64,000 bases of DNA. It comes from Streptomyces griseocarneus (GTDB taxonomy: Bacteria > Actinomycetota > Actinomycetes > Streptomycetales > Streptomycetaceae). The translations under genes were made by a program, and so were the position numbers. The notes beneath the pieces are model-generated. The model was not told where the DNA came from. It made no database searches and worked only from the letters and a program-made list of their open reading frames with translations. Location of the stretch: assembly GCF_014655595.1 (NCBI RefSeq), contig NZ_BNBL01000001.1, positions 908,310 through 972,309 on the forward strand, read 5' to 3'. This document shows positions 40,508-48,481 of this stretch, piece by piece. Every line of letters begins with the position of its first letter. The stretch's first letter is position 1.

Positions 40508-41293
40508 ATGGATCTCAAGCAAGCCAACTGCGTTCCCCTGCCGCAGAATTCGGCGGCAGGCCTGGCCTTCCTCCGCGAGGCTGCCCGTACCTTCCGCACC
40601 ACCGGCGCCGTCGCGCCGAGCAGCAGGCGGCTCGCCGAGCGGCTGGCCGCCCCGCTCGCTCCCACGTGCAGACCGCGCCGCCCCGCCGCGGTGCTGGAGG
40701 TCGGCGCGGGGACGGGCCCGGTGACGCGGGTGCTGGCGGGGGCGGTGGGGCCCGCCGACCGGCTCGACGTCGTCGAGATCAACCCCCGCTTCGTCGAGAT
40801 CCTGGACGGCGCGCTGCGCACCGACCCGGCCCTGTCCGCCGCCGCGGACCGGATCCGGCTCATCCCCGAGTCCATCACCGACCTGCGCATCGACCACGGC
40901 TACGACGTCATCGTCTCCTGCCTGCCGTTCACCAACTTCGACCCGGAGGAGGTCCGCGCGATCCTGGACCGCTATCTGTCGGTCCTCGTCCCCGGCGGGC
41001 ACCTGACCTTCTTCGCCTACCTGGGCACCCACGCCACCCGCTCGCTGCTCAGCGGCCGCAGGGAGACCGCCAGGCACCGCGAGGTGACCTGCCTGCTGCA
41101 CGACTTCACCCGCCGGCACTCCGGCAGGGCCAGCGTCGTGTGGCGCAACCTGCCACCCGCCCGCGTCTGGCACCTGCGCGCGCCCCGGCCCGCCGCGCGG
41201 ATTTGCGGATTCGCGGAAAAGAGTGACATCGCGGCGGGCGGCGGGCGCCCCGATCAGGTGTACCTTCCGGCCCCGGACCGGATGCGAGACTGA
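40508..41293 (+). CDS. SAM-dependent methyltransferase (phospholipid N-methyltransferase-like)
   Basis: A 261-residue class I methyltransferase. The SAM loop VLEVGAGTGPVTRVLAG lies near residue 63, VVEINPRFVEIL binds the ribose, and YDVIVSCLPFTNFDPEEV is the post-III region. FLREAARTFRTTGAVAPSSRRLAERL at the start matches PmtA-like phosphatidylethanolamine methyltransferases and related proteins. ATG at 40508 is supported by TAGTTT (40495-40500) 7 nt upstream, a leaderless -10. GTG at 40487 would place that -10 inside the coding region. Confidence 0.83.
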   Translation: MDLKQANCVPLPQNSAAGLAFLREAARTFRTTGAVAPSSRRLAERLAAPLAPTCRPRRPAAVLEVGAGTGPVTRVLAGAVGPADRLDVVEINPRFVEILDGALRTDPALSAAADRIRLIPESITDLRIDHGYDVIVSCLPFTNFDPEEVRAILDRYLSVLVPGGHLTFFAYLGTHATRSLLSGRRETARHREVTCLLHDFTRRHSGRASVVWRNLPPARVWHLRAPRPAARICGFAEKSDIAAGGGRPDQVYLPAPDRMRD

Positions 41294-41347
41294 TGGGAGA
41301 CTAGGGGCGACGGGTCAGTGCTGAACAGGGTGCGGAGGAACGAAACC

Positions 41348-41371
41348 ATGCGGGTCGGAGTCGCCCTGTGA
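41348..41371 (+). CDS. Seven-codon leader ORF coupled to sbcD
   Basis: ATG CGG GTC GGA GTC GCC CTG TGA encodes MRVGVAL. It has a strong GGAGGA (41334-41339) 8 nt before its ATG, and its TGA overlaps the sbcD GTG start. Translation of the leader would place ribosomes at the sbcD start. It may be chance; sbcD also has its own GGAG. Confidence 0.35.
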   Translation: MRVGVAL

Positions 41372-42534
41372 GGCTGCTGCACACCTCGGACTGGCACCTG
41401 GGACGGTCCTTCCACCGCGTGAGCCTCCTGCGGGCCCAGCGCGACTTCCTCGACCACCTCGTGCGGACCGTGCGCGAGCACGCCGTCGACGCCGTGCTCG
41501 TCGCCGGGGACGTCTACGACCGCGCCGTGCCGCCGCTCGCCGCCGTCGAGCTCTTCGACGAGGCTCTGCACCGCCTCGCGGACCTCCGGGTGCCCACCGT
41601 CATGATCTCCGGCAACCACGACTCGGCCCGCCGCCTCGGCGTCGGCGCCGGGCTCATCGAGCGGGCCGGCATACACCTGCGCACCGACCCGGCCGCCTGC
41701 GGCACCCCCGTGGTCCTCGCCGACGACCACGGCGACGTCGCCCTCTACGGCCTGCCCTACCTGGAGCCCGCCCTGGTGCGCGACGAGCTGGCGGCCGAGC
41801 GGGCCGGCCACGCCGCCGTCCTGGAGGCCGCCATGGAGCGGGTGCGGGCCGACCTCGCCACCCGGCCCGCCGGGACGCGGTCCGTCGTGCTCGCCCACGC
41901 CTTCGTCGCCGGCGGCGCGGCCAGCGACAGCGAACGCGACATCACCGTCGGCGGCGTCGCCGCCGTCCCCGCCGACGTCTTCCGGGGGGTGGACTACGCG
42001 GCCCTCGGCCACCTCCACGGCAGCCAGACCGTCACCGACCGGATCCGCTACTCCGGCTCCCCCCTCGCCTACTCCTTCTCCGAGGCCGACCACCGCAAGA
42101 CCATGTGGCTCGTCGACCTCGACGCCGCCGGCGCGGTGACCGCCGAGCGGATCGACTGCCCCGTCCCGCGCCCGCTCGCCCGCATCCGCGGCCGCCTCGA
42201 CGACCTGCTCTCCGACCCGCGCCTCGAGCGCCACGAGGACGCCTGGGTGGAGGCCACCCTCACCGACGCCGTGCGTCCGGGCGAGCCGATGGCCCGCCTC
42301 GCCCGCCGCTTCCCGCACACCCTCAGCCTCGTCTTCGAGCCCGACCGCGCCCCCGAGGACCCCCTCGCCTCCTACGCCCAGCGGCTCAGCGGCCGCACCG
42401 ACCGCCAGATCGCCGAGGACTTCGTGGCCCACGTGCGCGGGGGCCAGGGCCCCGACGAGGCCGAGCGCGCCGTGCTGACCGCCGCGCTGGACTCCGTGCG
42501 CCTGGCCGACGCGACCGGCGAGGTGGCCCGGTGA
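41368..42534 (+). CDS. sbcD: Exonuclease SbcD (Mre11-type nuclease subunit)
   Basis: A 388-residue metallophosphoesterase. Motifs TSDWHLGRSFH (first Asp and His), VLVAGDVYDRA, MISGNHDSARR, a VVLAHAF-type His, and YAALGHLHGSQ supply the Mn2+-binding and catalytic residues of SbcD/Mre11. With SbcC it forms an ATP-dependent dsDNA exonuclease and hairpin endonuclease. GTG start at 41368. It overlaps sbcC as GTGA. Confidence 0.95.
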   Translation: MRLLHTSDWHLGRSFHRVSLLRAQRDFLDHLVRTVREHAVDAVLVAGDVYDRAVPPLAAVELFDEALHRLADLRVPTVMISGNHDSARRLGVGAGLIERAGIHLRTDPAACGTPVVLADDHGDVALYGLPYLEPALVRDELAAERAGHAAVLEAAMERVRADLATRPAGTRSVVLAHAFVAGGAASDSERDITVGGVAAVPADVFRGVDYAALGHLHGSQTVTDRIRYSGSPLAYSFSEADHRKTMWLVDLDAAGAVTAERIDCPVPRPLARIRGRLDDLLSDPRLERHEDAWVEATLTDAVRPGEPMARLARRFPHTLSLVFEPDRAPEDPLASYAQRLSGRTDRQIAEDFVAHVRGGQGPDEAERAVLTAALDSVRLADATGEVAR

Positions 42535-45500
42535 GGCTCCACCGGCTCGAGATCACCGCCTTCGGCCCCTTCGGCGGCACCCAGCGCATCGACTTCGACG
42601 AACTGTCCGCCGCCGGGCTCTTCCTGCTGCACGGACCCACCGGCGCCGGCAAGACCTCCGTCCTCGACGCCGTCTGCTACGCCCTCTACGGCGGGGTCCC
42701 CGGCTCCCGCCAGGGCGCCGGACTGACCCTGCGCAGCGACCACGCCGACGCCGGCACGCCCACCGAGGTCGTCCTGGAGCTCACCGCCGGCGGACGCCGC
42801 CTGGAGATCACCCGGCGGCCCGAGCAGCTGCGCCCCAAGAAGCGCGGCACCGGCTCCACCCGCGAGAAGGCCTACGGCGCCCTGCGCGAGCGGGCCGCCG
42901 GCGGGGAGTGGAAGGCCCTCAGCCGCTCGCTCCAGGAGATGGGCGAGGAGATCACCCAGCTTCTCGGCATGAGCCGCGAGCAGTTCTGCCAGGTCGTCCT
43001 GCTGCCGCAGGGCGACTTCGCCCGCTTCCTGCGCGCCGAGGACGCCGCCCGCGCGGGGCTGCTCGGCCGCCTCTTCGACACCGGCCGCTTCGCCGCCGTC
43101 GAGGACCGCCTCGCGGACCTGCGCCGCGCGGCCGAGGCACGGGTCCGCGCGGGCGACGAACGCCTGCTGGCCCTCGGCCACCGGATGCGACAGGCCGCCG
43201 GCGACGCCTCCCTGCCGGAGATGGGCACCCCTGCCCCCGCCGGGGCACCGGCCGGACCCCCGGCCCCGGCCGCCGTCACCCCGGCTCCGCGCGGCACCGC
43301 CCGGCAGCGGCGCGGCTTCGTGCCCGCGCCCCGCGCCGGCGAGGCGCCGCTCGCACCCGGGGACCCGGGGCTGGCCGAGGCCGTCCTGGAGTGGGCGGCC
43401 CTGGCCCGTACGAACGCCCGCGAGCGGCGGGACGTCGCCTCGGTCGCGCTGCGCGCCGCCGAGCGCGAGCACCGCGCCGCGCAGGAGCGGGCCGACGAGG
43501 CCCGGGAGCTGGACCGGCTGCAGCGGCGGCACGCCGAGGCCCTGCGGCGTGCCGGGGCGCTCGAGGAGCGGCGCGCCGAACGGGACGCCCTGCGCGAGCG
43601 GCTGGAGCGGGCCCGCGCCGCCGAGGGCGTCGCGCCCGCGCTCGAGCTGCGCGGCCGGGCCGAGGAGGAGCACGCGGCCGCGGTCGCGGCCGAGCGGCAG
43701 GCCCGTGCGCCGCTGTCCGCCGGGCACCGCGAGGCCGGCGCCGAACAGCTCGCCGCCCTGGAGGGCGGGCTGCGCGAGGAGCTCGGCTCGCTGGCCGCCG
43801 CCCGGCGTGCCGAGGAGCGGGCCGGGGAGATCGTCGCCGAGACCGCGCGCCTGGAGCGCACGGCCGCCGCCGACGAGGACCTCCTGGCCGACGCCGCCGA
43901 ATGGCTCGCGTCCTGGGAGACCGCCCGCCGCGCCCACCAGCGGCGCGTCGACGAGGCCCAGGAGGCCCTCGGCCGGGCCGAGCAGCTCGGCGGCCGGCTC
44001 GAGGCCGAGCGCAAGCGGCTCGAGGCCGCCCGCCGCCGCGACCGCCTCGTCCACGAGGCCGACGCCGCCGAGGCCCGGCTGCGCGACGCCCGCGACGCGG
44101 CCGCCACCGCCCGGGAACACTGGCTGGACCTCAAGGACCGCCGGCTGCGCGGCATCGCCGCCGAACTGGCCGCCGGCCTCGCCGCCGGCACCCCCTGCGC
44201 GGTGTGCGGCGCCACCGAACACCCCGCCCCGGCCCGCGCGGGCGCCGGCCAGGTGGACCGGGGGGCCGAGGAGGCCGCCCTGGCGGCCAGCCGCCGCGCC
44301 GACGAGGCGCGGGAGGAGGCCGGCCGGGCGCTGCGGCCGCTGGGCGAGGCCCTCGCCGTGGCCACCGCCGACGCCGGCGAGGCCACCGTCGGCGAACTCG
44401 CCGCTCTCGTGGCGGACCTGGAGCGCGCCCACGCCGGGGCCCGGACCGCCGGCACGGCCCTGCACGCCGCCCGCCAAGCGCTCGAGAGCGCCGAGGCGGA
44501 GTACGAGCGGCGGCGCGCCGGGCAGGAGGAGGCCCGGCTGCGCATCGCCGCCCACGCCACCCGCAGGGAGGGCCTCGAGCGGGAACTGGCCGTGCTGGAG
44601 CGCGAGCTGACGCAGGCGCGCGGCGGGTCCGAGTCCGTCGCCCGGCGCGCCGGCCTGCTGCAGGAGCGGCTCGGCCACCTCGCGGCCGCCGCGGCGGCCG
44701 CGCGGGAGGCGGACCGTACGGCCGGCCGTCGCAAGGAGGCCGACGCCCGGCTCGCCGACGCCGCCTACCGCGCCGGGTTCGACACCCCCCGCCTGGCCGA
44801 GCAGGCCATGCTGGACGGCGCCGCGCGGCACGAGCTGCGGCAGCGGCTCGAGCGGTGGGAGCGCGAGGAGCTGGCCGTCGCCGCGGAGCTGGCCGACGAG
44901 AGCGCGCTGGCGGCCGCCGGGCGCCCGCCCGCCGACCCGGACGCCGCGCTGGCGGACGTCGCCGGGGCGACCCGGGTGCTGCGGCAGGCGTCCGCCGAGG
45001 ACGCCGCCGCCCGTACCCGCTGCGACGAGCTGGACCGGCTCTCCGCCGAGGCCGTCGCCGACGCCCGCGCGCTCGCCCCGCTGCGCGCGGAGTACCACCG
45101 GGTGGCCGAGCTCTCCTCGCTCGCGGCGGGCACCTCCGCGCGCAACGAACGCAAGATGCGCCTGGAGTCCTACGTCCTGGCCGCCCGGCTCGAGCAGGTG
45201 GCGGCGGCCGCGACCGCGCGCCTGCGGCGCATGTCCTCCGGGCGCTACACCCTCGTCCACTCCGACGCCCGGACCGGCGGCCGCGGCCGATCCGGCCTCG
45301 GGCTGCACGTCGTCGACGCCTGGACGGGCAGCGAGCGCGACACCGCGACGCTCTCCGGCGGCGAGACGTTCTTCGCGTCGCTGGCGCTCGCGCTCGGCCT
45401 CGCCGACGTGGTCACCGAGGAGGCGGGCGGCGTCCGGCTGGACACGCTCTTCATCGACGAGGGCTTCGGCAGCCTCGACGAGCAGACCCTGGACGAGGTG

Positions 45501-45653
45501 CTGGACGTGCTGGACTCGCTGCGCGAGCGCGACCGCACGGTCGGCATCGTCAGTCACGTGGCCGATCTGCGGCAGCGCGTCCCGGCCCAGCTGCAGGTGG
45601 TCAAGGAGCGGTCGGGTTCGGCTGTGCGGCACCGGACGGCGGCCGCGGGCTGA
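42531..45653 (+). CDS. sbcC: Exonuclease SbcC (Rad50-type ATPase subunit)
   Basis: A 1040-residue SMC-like protein. Walker A HGPTGAGKTSVLD lies near residue 37. Two long Ala/Arg/Glu-rich coiled coils flank the zinc hook CAVC (in TPCAVCGATEH). The C-terminal ATPase part has signature LSGGETFFASLALAL and Walker B LDTLFIDEGFGSLDEQT. A Pro/Ala-rich insertion (TPAPAGAPAGPPAP) interrupts the first coiled coil. GTG start overlapping sbcD. The last 53 nt overlap the 3' end of the opposite lrp-type gene. Confidence 0.95.
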   Translation: MRLHRLEITAFGPFGGTQRIDFDELSAAGLFLLHGPTGAGKTSVLDAVCYALYGGVPGSRQGAGLTLRSDHADAGTPTEVVLELTAGGRRLEITRRPEQLRPKKRGTGSTREKAYGALRERAAGGEWKALSRSLQEMGEEITQLLGMSREQFCQVVLLPQGDFARFLRAEDAARAGLLGRLFDTGRFAAVEDRLADLRRAAEARVRAGDERLLALGHRMRQAAGDASLPEMGTPAPAGAPAGPPAPAAVTPAPRGTARQRRGFVPAPRAGEAPLAPGDPGLAEAVLEWAALARTNARERRDVASVALRAAEREHRAAQERADEARELDRLQRRHAEALRRAGALEERRAERDALRERLERARAAEGVAPALELRGRAEEEHAAAVAAERQARAPLSAGHREAGAEQLAALEGGLREELGSLAAARRAEERAGEIVAETARLERTAAADEDLLADAAEWLASWETARRAHQRRVDEAQEALGRAEQLGGRLEAERKRLEAARRRDRLVHEADAAEARLRDARDAAATAREHWLDLKDRRLRGIAAELAAGLAAGTPCAVCGATEHPAPARAGAGQVDRGAEEAALAASRRADEAREEAGRALRPLGEALAVATADAGEATVGELAALVADLERAHAGARTAGTALHAARQALESAEAEYERRRAGQEEARLRIAAHATRREGLERELAVLERELTQARGGSESVARRAGLLQERLGHLAAAAAAAREADRTAGRRKEADARLADAAYRAGFDTPRLAEQAMLDGAARHELRQRLERWEREELAVAAELADESALAAAGRPPADPDAALADVAGATRVLRQASAEDAAARTRCDELDRLSAEAVADARALAPLRAEYHRVAELSSLAAGTSARNERKMRLESYVLAARLEQVAAAATARLRRMSSGRYTLVHSDARTGGRGRSGLGLHVVDAWTGSERDTATLSGGETFFASLALALGLADVVTEEAGGVRLDTLFIDEGFGSLDEQTLDEVLDVLDSLRERDRTVGIVSHVADLRQRVPAQLQVVKERSGSAVRHRTAAAG

Positions 45654-46089
45654 GCGCGCGGCGGGGGAGCGGCGAGGAGTAGACGACGCTCGTGGTCACC
45701 GAGCCCAGCCCGCCGATGCGCCCCGCCACCTCCTCGAGGTGGCGCATCGAATGGGCCGCGACCTTGATCACGAAGCAGTCGTCGCCGGTGACGTGGTGCG
45801 CCTCGAGGATCTCGGGCGTGGTGTCCAGGAGGTCGTGGAACGGTTTGTAGTTTCCGTTGGGGTAGCGCAGGCGGACGAACGCGAGCACCGGCATGCCGAG
45901 CCGGTCGGCGTCCACGACGGCGGTGTAGCCGCTGATGATCCCGGCCTCCTCCAGGCGCCGGACGCGCTCGGTGACGGCGCTGGAGGACATGTTCACGGTA
46001 CGCGCCAACTCGGCGTAGCCCGCGCGGCCGTTGCTCTGGAGGGCGTCGAGGATGCGCCAGTCGGTGGCGTCAGGGGAATAGCCGGTCAT
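45601..46089 (-). CDS. Lrp/AsnC-family regulator
   Basis: A 162-residue feast/famine regulator. HTH LDALQSNGRAGYAELARTVN and SSSAVTERVRRLEEAGIISGY at about 13-55, followed by the RAM effector domain (VLAFVRLRY, CFVIKVAAHSMRHLEEV, GSVTTSVVYSSPL). A Pro-rich tail of about 15 residues is encoded in the overlap with sbcC. It is divergent from the rhodanese gene and may regulate it, as Lrp proteins often do for neighbours. Confidence 0.9.
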   Translation of the reverse strand: MTGYSPDATDWRILDALQSNGRAGYAELARTVNMSSSAVTERVRRLEEAGIISGYTAVVDADRLGMPVLAFVRLRYPNGNYKPFHDLLDTTPEILEAHHVTGDDCFVIKVAAHSMRHLEEVAGRIGGLGSVTTSVVYSSPLPRRALSPRPPSGAAQPNPTAP

Positions 46090-46170
46090 GTGCGATGTCT
46101 AGCAGTGAAATCCCCGGCTTATCAAGATTTTTTCCGGGGATTGACCGTTCCGTTGGATGATCATGGACCG

Positions 46171-46176
46171 TAGATT
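46171..46176 (+). promoter_or_regulatory. Leaderless -10 box of the rhodanese gene
   Basis: TAGATT ends 7 nt before the ATG at 46184. The upstream region TTTTTTCCGGGGATTGACC is AT-rich, and this 94-nt spacer also serves the divergent Lrp gene, so Lrp-type binding is plausible here. Confidence 0.6.
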
Positions 46177-46183
46177 TTCCGCC

Positions 46184-46672
46184 ATGACAGCAATCGCCGC
46201 CCCGCAGGCCGCCCCCAGCCCCGTCCTCGCCGTCCCGCCCGCCGCCCCCGCCGACGCCGCGGCCTACTTCGCCGCCCGGCTCGCCTTCCACACCGACGTC
46301 GCCGACGTCCACGCCGTGCTGAACGCCGGCGCCGCGGACTTCGCGGTCGTCGACTCGCGCTCCACCCAGGCCTGGGACCAGGGCCACGTCCCGGGCGCCG
46401 TCCACCTCCCGACCGCGCAGATCCCGCAGCTGGCCGCCGATTTCCTCGACCCGGCCGTCCCGGTCGTCGTGTACTGCTGGGGCCCCGGCTGCGACGGCGC
46501 CACCCGCGCGGCCCTCGCCCTGGCCCGCCTCGGCTACCGCGTCAAGGAGATGCTCGGCGGCATCGAGTACTGGATCCGCGAGGGCTACGAGGTCGAGACG
46601 TGGGAGGGCACCCGGCAGCTCCCGCCGGACCCCCTGACGGCACCGCTCGACGGCGGCGACTGCGGCTGCTGA
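46184..46672 (+). CDS. Rhodanese-domain protein
   Basis: A 162-residue single rhodanese domain: FAVVDSRSTQAWDQGHVPGAVHLP and the active-site loop YCWGPGCDGATR, in which the second Cys (GCDGA) occupies the catalytic position. The C-terminus carries CGC. Probably a thiosulfate or persulfide sulfurtransferase. ATG at 46184 fits the leaderless -10; upstream in-frame starts lie inside the promoter. Confidence 0.87.
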   Translation: MTAIAAPQAAPSPVLAVPPAAPADAAAYFAARLAFHTDVADVHAVLNAGAADFAVVDSRSTQAWDQGHVPGAVHLPTAQIPQLAADFLDPAVPVVVYCWGPGCDGATRAALALARLGYRVKEMLGGIEYWIREGYEVETWEGTRQLPPDPLTAPLDGGDCGC

Positions 46673-46712
46673 CCCGGCCGCACGCTCACCGCCGCCGGCG
46701 GCTCCGCTCCCG

Positions 46713-48398
46713 TTACAGCGCCGACAGCTCGGCCACCAGGTCGTCCAGGCCCAGGGAGCCCTGGGAGAGGGCCGCCATGTGCCAGGCCTTGGCGTCGAAG
46801 GCGTCGCCGTGGGCCGCGCGGGCGGCCTCGCGGCCGGTCAGCCAGGCGCGTTCGCCGAGCTTGTAGCCGATGGCCTGGGCCGGCATCCCGAGGTAGCGGA
46901 CCAGCTCGCTGTCGGCGAACTCCGCCGGGCGGCCGCTGTGCAGGCCGAAGAACTCCCGCGCCAGCTCCGGCGTCCAGCGCTCTCCCGGGTGGAAGGGGGA
47001 GTGCCCGGGGATCTCCAGCTCCAGGTGCATGCCGATGTCGACGATCACGCGCACCGCGCGCATCATCTGGGCGTCGAGGTAGCCCAGCCGCCGCTCGGGG
47101 TCGGCGAGGAAGCCCAGCTCGTCCATGAGGCGCTCCGCGTACAGCGCCCACCCCTCGCAGTTGGCGCTGACCATGCCGATCGTGGCCTGGTAGCGGGAGA
47201 GGCGGTCGGCGACGTGCGTCCACTGGGCGAGCTGGAGGTGGTGGCCGGGCACGCCCTCGTGGTACCAGGTGGAGACCAGGTCGTACACCGGGAAGCGGGT
47301 CTCGCCCATCGTGGGCAGCCAGGTGCGGCCGGGGCGGGAGAAGTCCTCCGAGGGCTGGCTGTAGTACGGGGCCGCGGCGCCGCCGGGAGGGGCGATGCGC
47401 GACTCGACGCGGCGTACCCGCTCGGCGAGTTCGAAGTGGGTGCCGTCCAGGGCGTCGATCGCCTCGTCCATCAGGTTCTGCAGCCAGACGCGGACCTCCT
47501 CGACGCCCTCGATGTGGGCGCCGTGGACGTCGAGATGGGCCAGCGCCTCCCAGGGCGTCCGCGCGCCCGGCAGGATCCTCTCCGCCTCCACCCGCATCTC
47601 GCCCAGGATCCGGTGGAACTCCGACCAGCCGTAGGCGTAGGCCTCGTCGAGGTCGAGGTCGGCGCCGTTCCAGTGGCGCGCCCACCGGGCGTAGCGCTCG
47701 CGGCCCACCACGTCGGGCGCGCCCTCGACGGCGGGCGCGTAGACGTCGCGCAGCCAGTCGCGCAGCGCGGCCAGGCCGCCCGTGGCGGCGCCGGCCGCCT
47801 TGTCCAGCTCCGCCCGCAGCTCCTCGGGCCCGGCGGCCGTGAAGTCACCGAACCAGCCGGTGCCGGTGCCGATCCACTCGTCCAACTGCCCGAGGACCGT
47901 GGTGACCTGACGGGGTCCGCCCTTCAGGCCGCGCGCCAGGCCTTCCGCGAGCGCGGCGCGGTAGCCTTCGAGCGCGGCCGGCACCGCGTGCAGCCGCTCG
48001 GCGATCGCCGACCAGTCCTCGGGGGTGTCCGAGGGCATCAGGGTGAAGACCTCGCGCACCGAATGCAGCGGCGAGTGGATGTTGCTGACCGTGCGCAGGT
48101 GCTCGCCCGCCTCGTGCACGGCGAGTTCGGCCGTCAGCCGCTCGCGCAGCAGGCGGGCGCAGCGGCGCTCGCTGTCGGCGTCGGCGCCCGGCCGGGCCTC
48201 GGCCTCGGTGAGCCGCTGCAGGGTCGTGCGGATCAGTCCGGCGACGGCCTCCGCGCCCGCGGGCGAGAAGTCCGGCAGCCGGCGCGCGGACCCGGGCACC
48301 CCCAGATAGGTGCCGGTGATGGGGTCGAGCTCGGTGTACGCGGTCACGTAGGCGTCGGCGACCTGGCGGGGCAGCGGATTGCTCGTCGTGTTCGGCAT
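46713..48398 (-). CDS. DUF885-family putative metallopeptidase
   Basis: A 561-residue DUF885 protein of full length. YHEGVPGHHLQLAQWT contains the HExxGHH-type metal-binding motif of this family; ANCEGWALYAERLMDELGF is the conserved downstream glutamate region, and AIGYKLGERAWLTGREAA is close to the end. Some homologues hydrolyse dipeptides. No signal peptide. The start is ATG at 48398 with GAGGA upstream; an earlier in-frame start at 48434 has no site. It follows the ACT/GNAT gene by 66 nt on the same strand. Confidence 0.87.
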   Translation of the reverse strand: MPNTTSNPLPRQVADAYVTAYTELDPITGTYLGVPGSARRLPDFSPAGAEAVAGLIRTTLQRLTEAEARPGADADSERRCARLLRERLTAELAVHEAGEHLRTVSNIHSPLHSVREVFTLMPSDTPEDWSAIAERLHAVPAALEGYRAALAEGLARGLKGGPRQVTTVLGQLDEWIGTGTGWFGDFTAAGPEELRAELDKAAGAATGGLAALRDWLRDVYAPAVEGAPDVVGRERYARWARHWNGADLDLDEAYAYGWSEFHRILGEMRVEAERILPGARTPWEALAHLDVHGAHIEGVEEVRVWLQNLMDEAIDALDGTHFELAERVRRVESRIAPPGGAAAPYYSQPSEDFSRPGRTWLPTMGETRFPVYDLVSTWYHEGVPGHHLQLAQWTHVADRLSRYQATIGMVSANCEGWALYAERLMDELGFLADPERRLGYLDAQMMRAVRVIVDIGMHLELEIPGHSPFHPGERWTPELAREFFGLHSGRPAEFADSELVRYLGMPAQAIGYKLGERAWLTGREAARAAHGDAFDAKAWHMAALSQGSLGLDDLVAELSAL

Positions 48399-48428
48399 GC
48401 GCACATCCTCGTACGGAGCGGGCGGCGG

Positions 48429-48481
48429 CGTCACCGCCTTTAGGACGTCGCCGCCCGCGAGACGTCACCGCCTCCGGGACG
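48429..48481. repeat. 19-nt direct repeat pair
   Basis: CGTCACCGCCTTTAGGACG (48429-48447) and CGTCACCGCCTCCGGGACG (48463-48481) differ at three positions and are 34 nt apart. They lie between the ACT/GNAT gene end and the DUF885 start; the stop codon of the former is inside the second copy. Confidence 0.6.

Noticed and set aside
42372..45632. A >1000-codon open frame opposite sbcD/sbcC
   Set aside because: Low-complexity Gly/Leu/Arg translation; it is the shadow of the real sbcC gene, which has Walker, hook and signature motifs.
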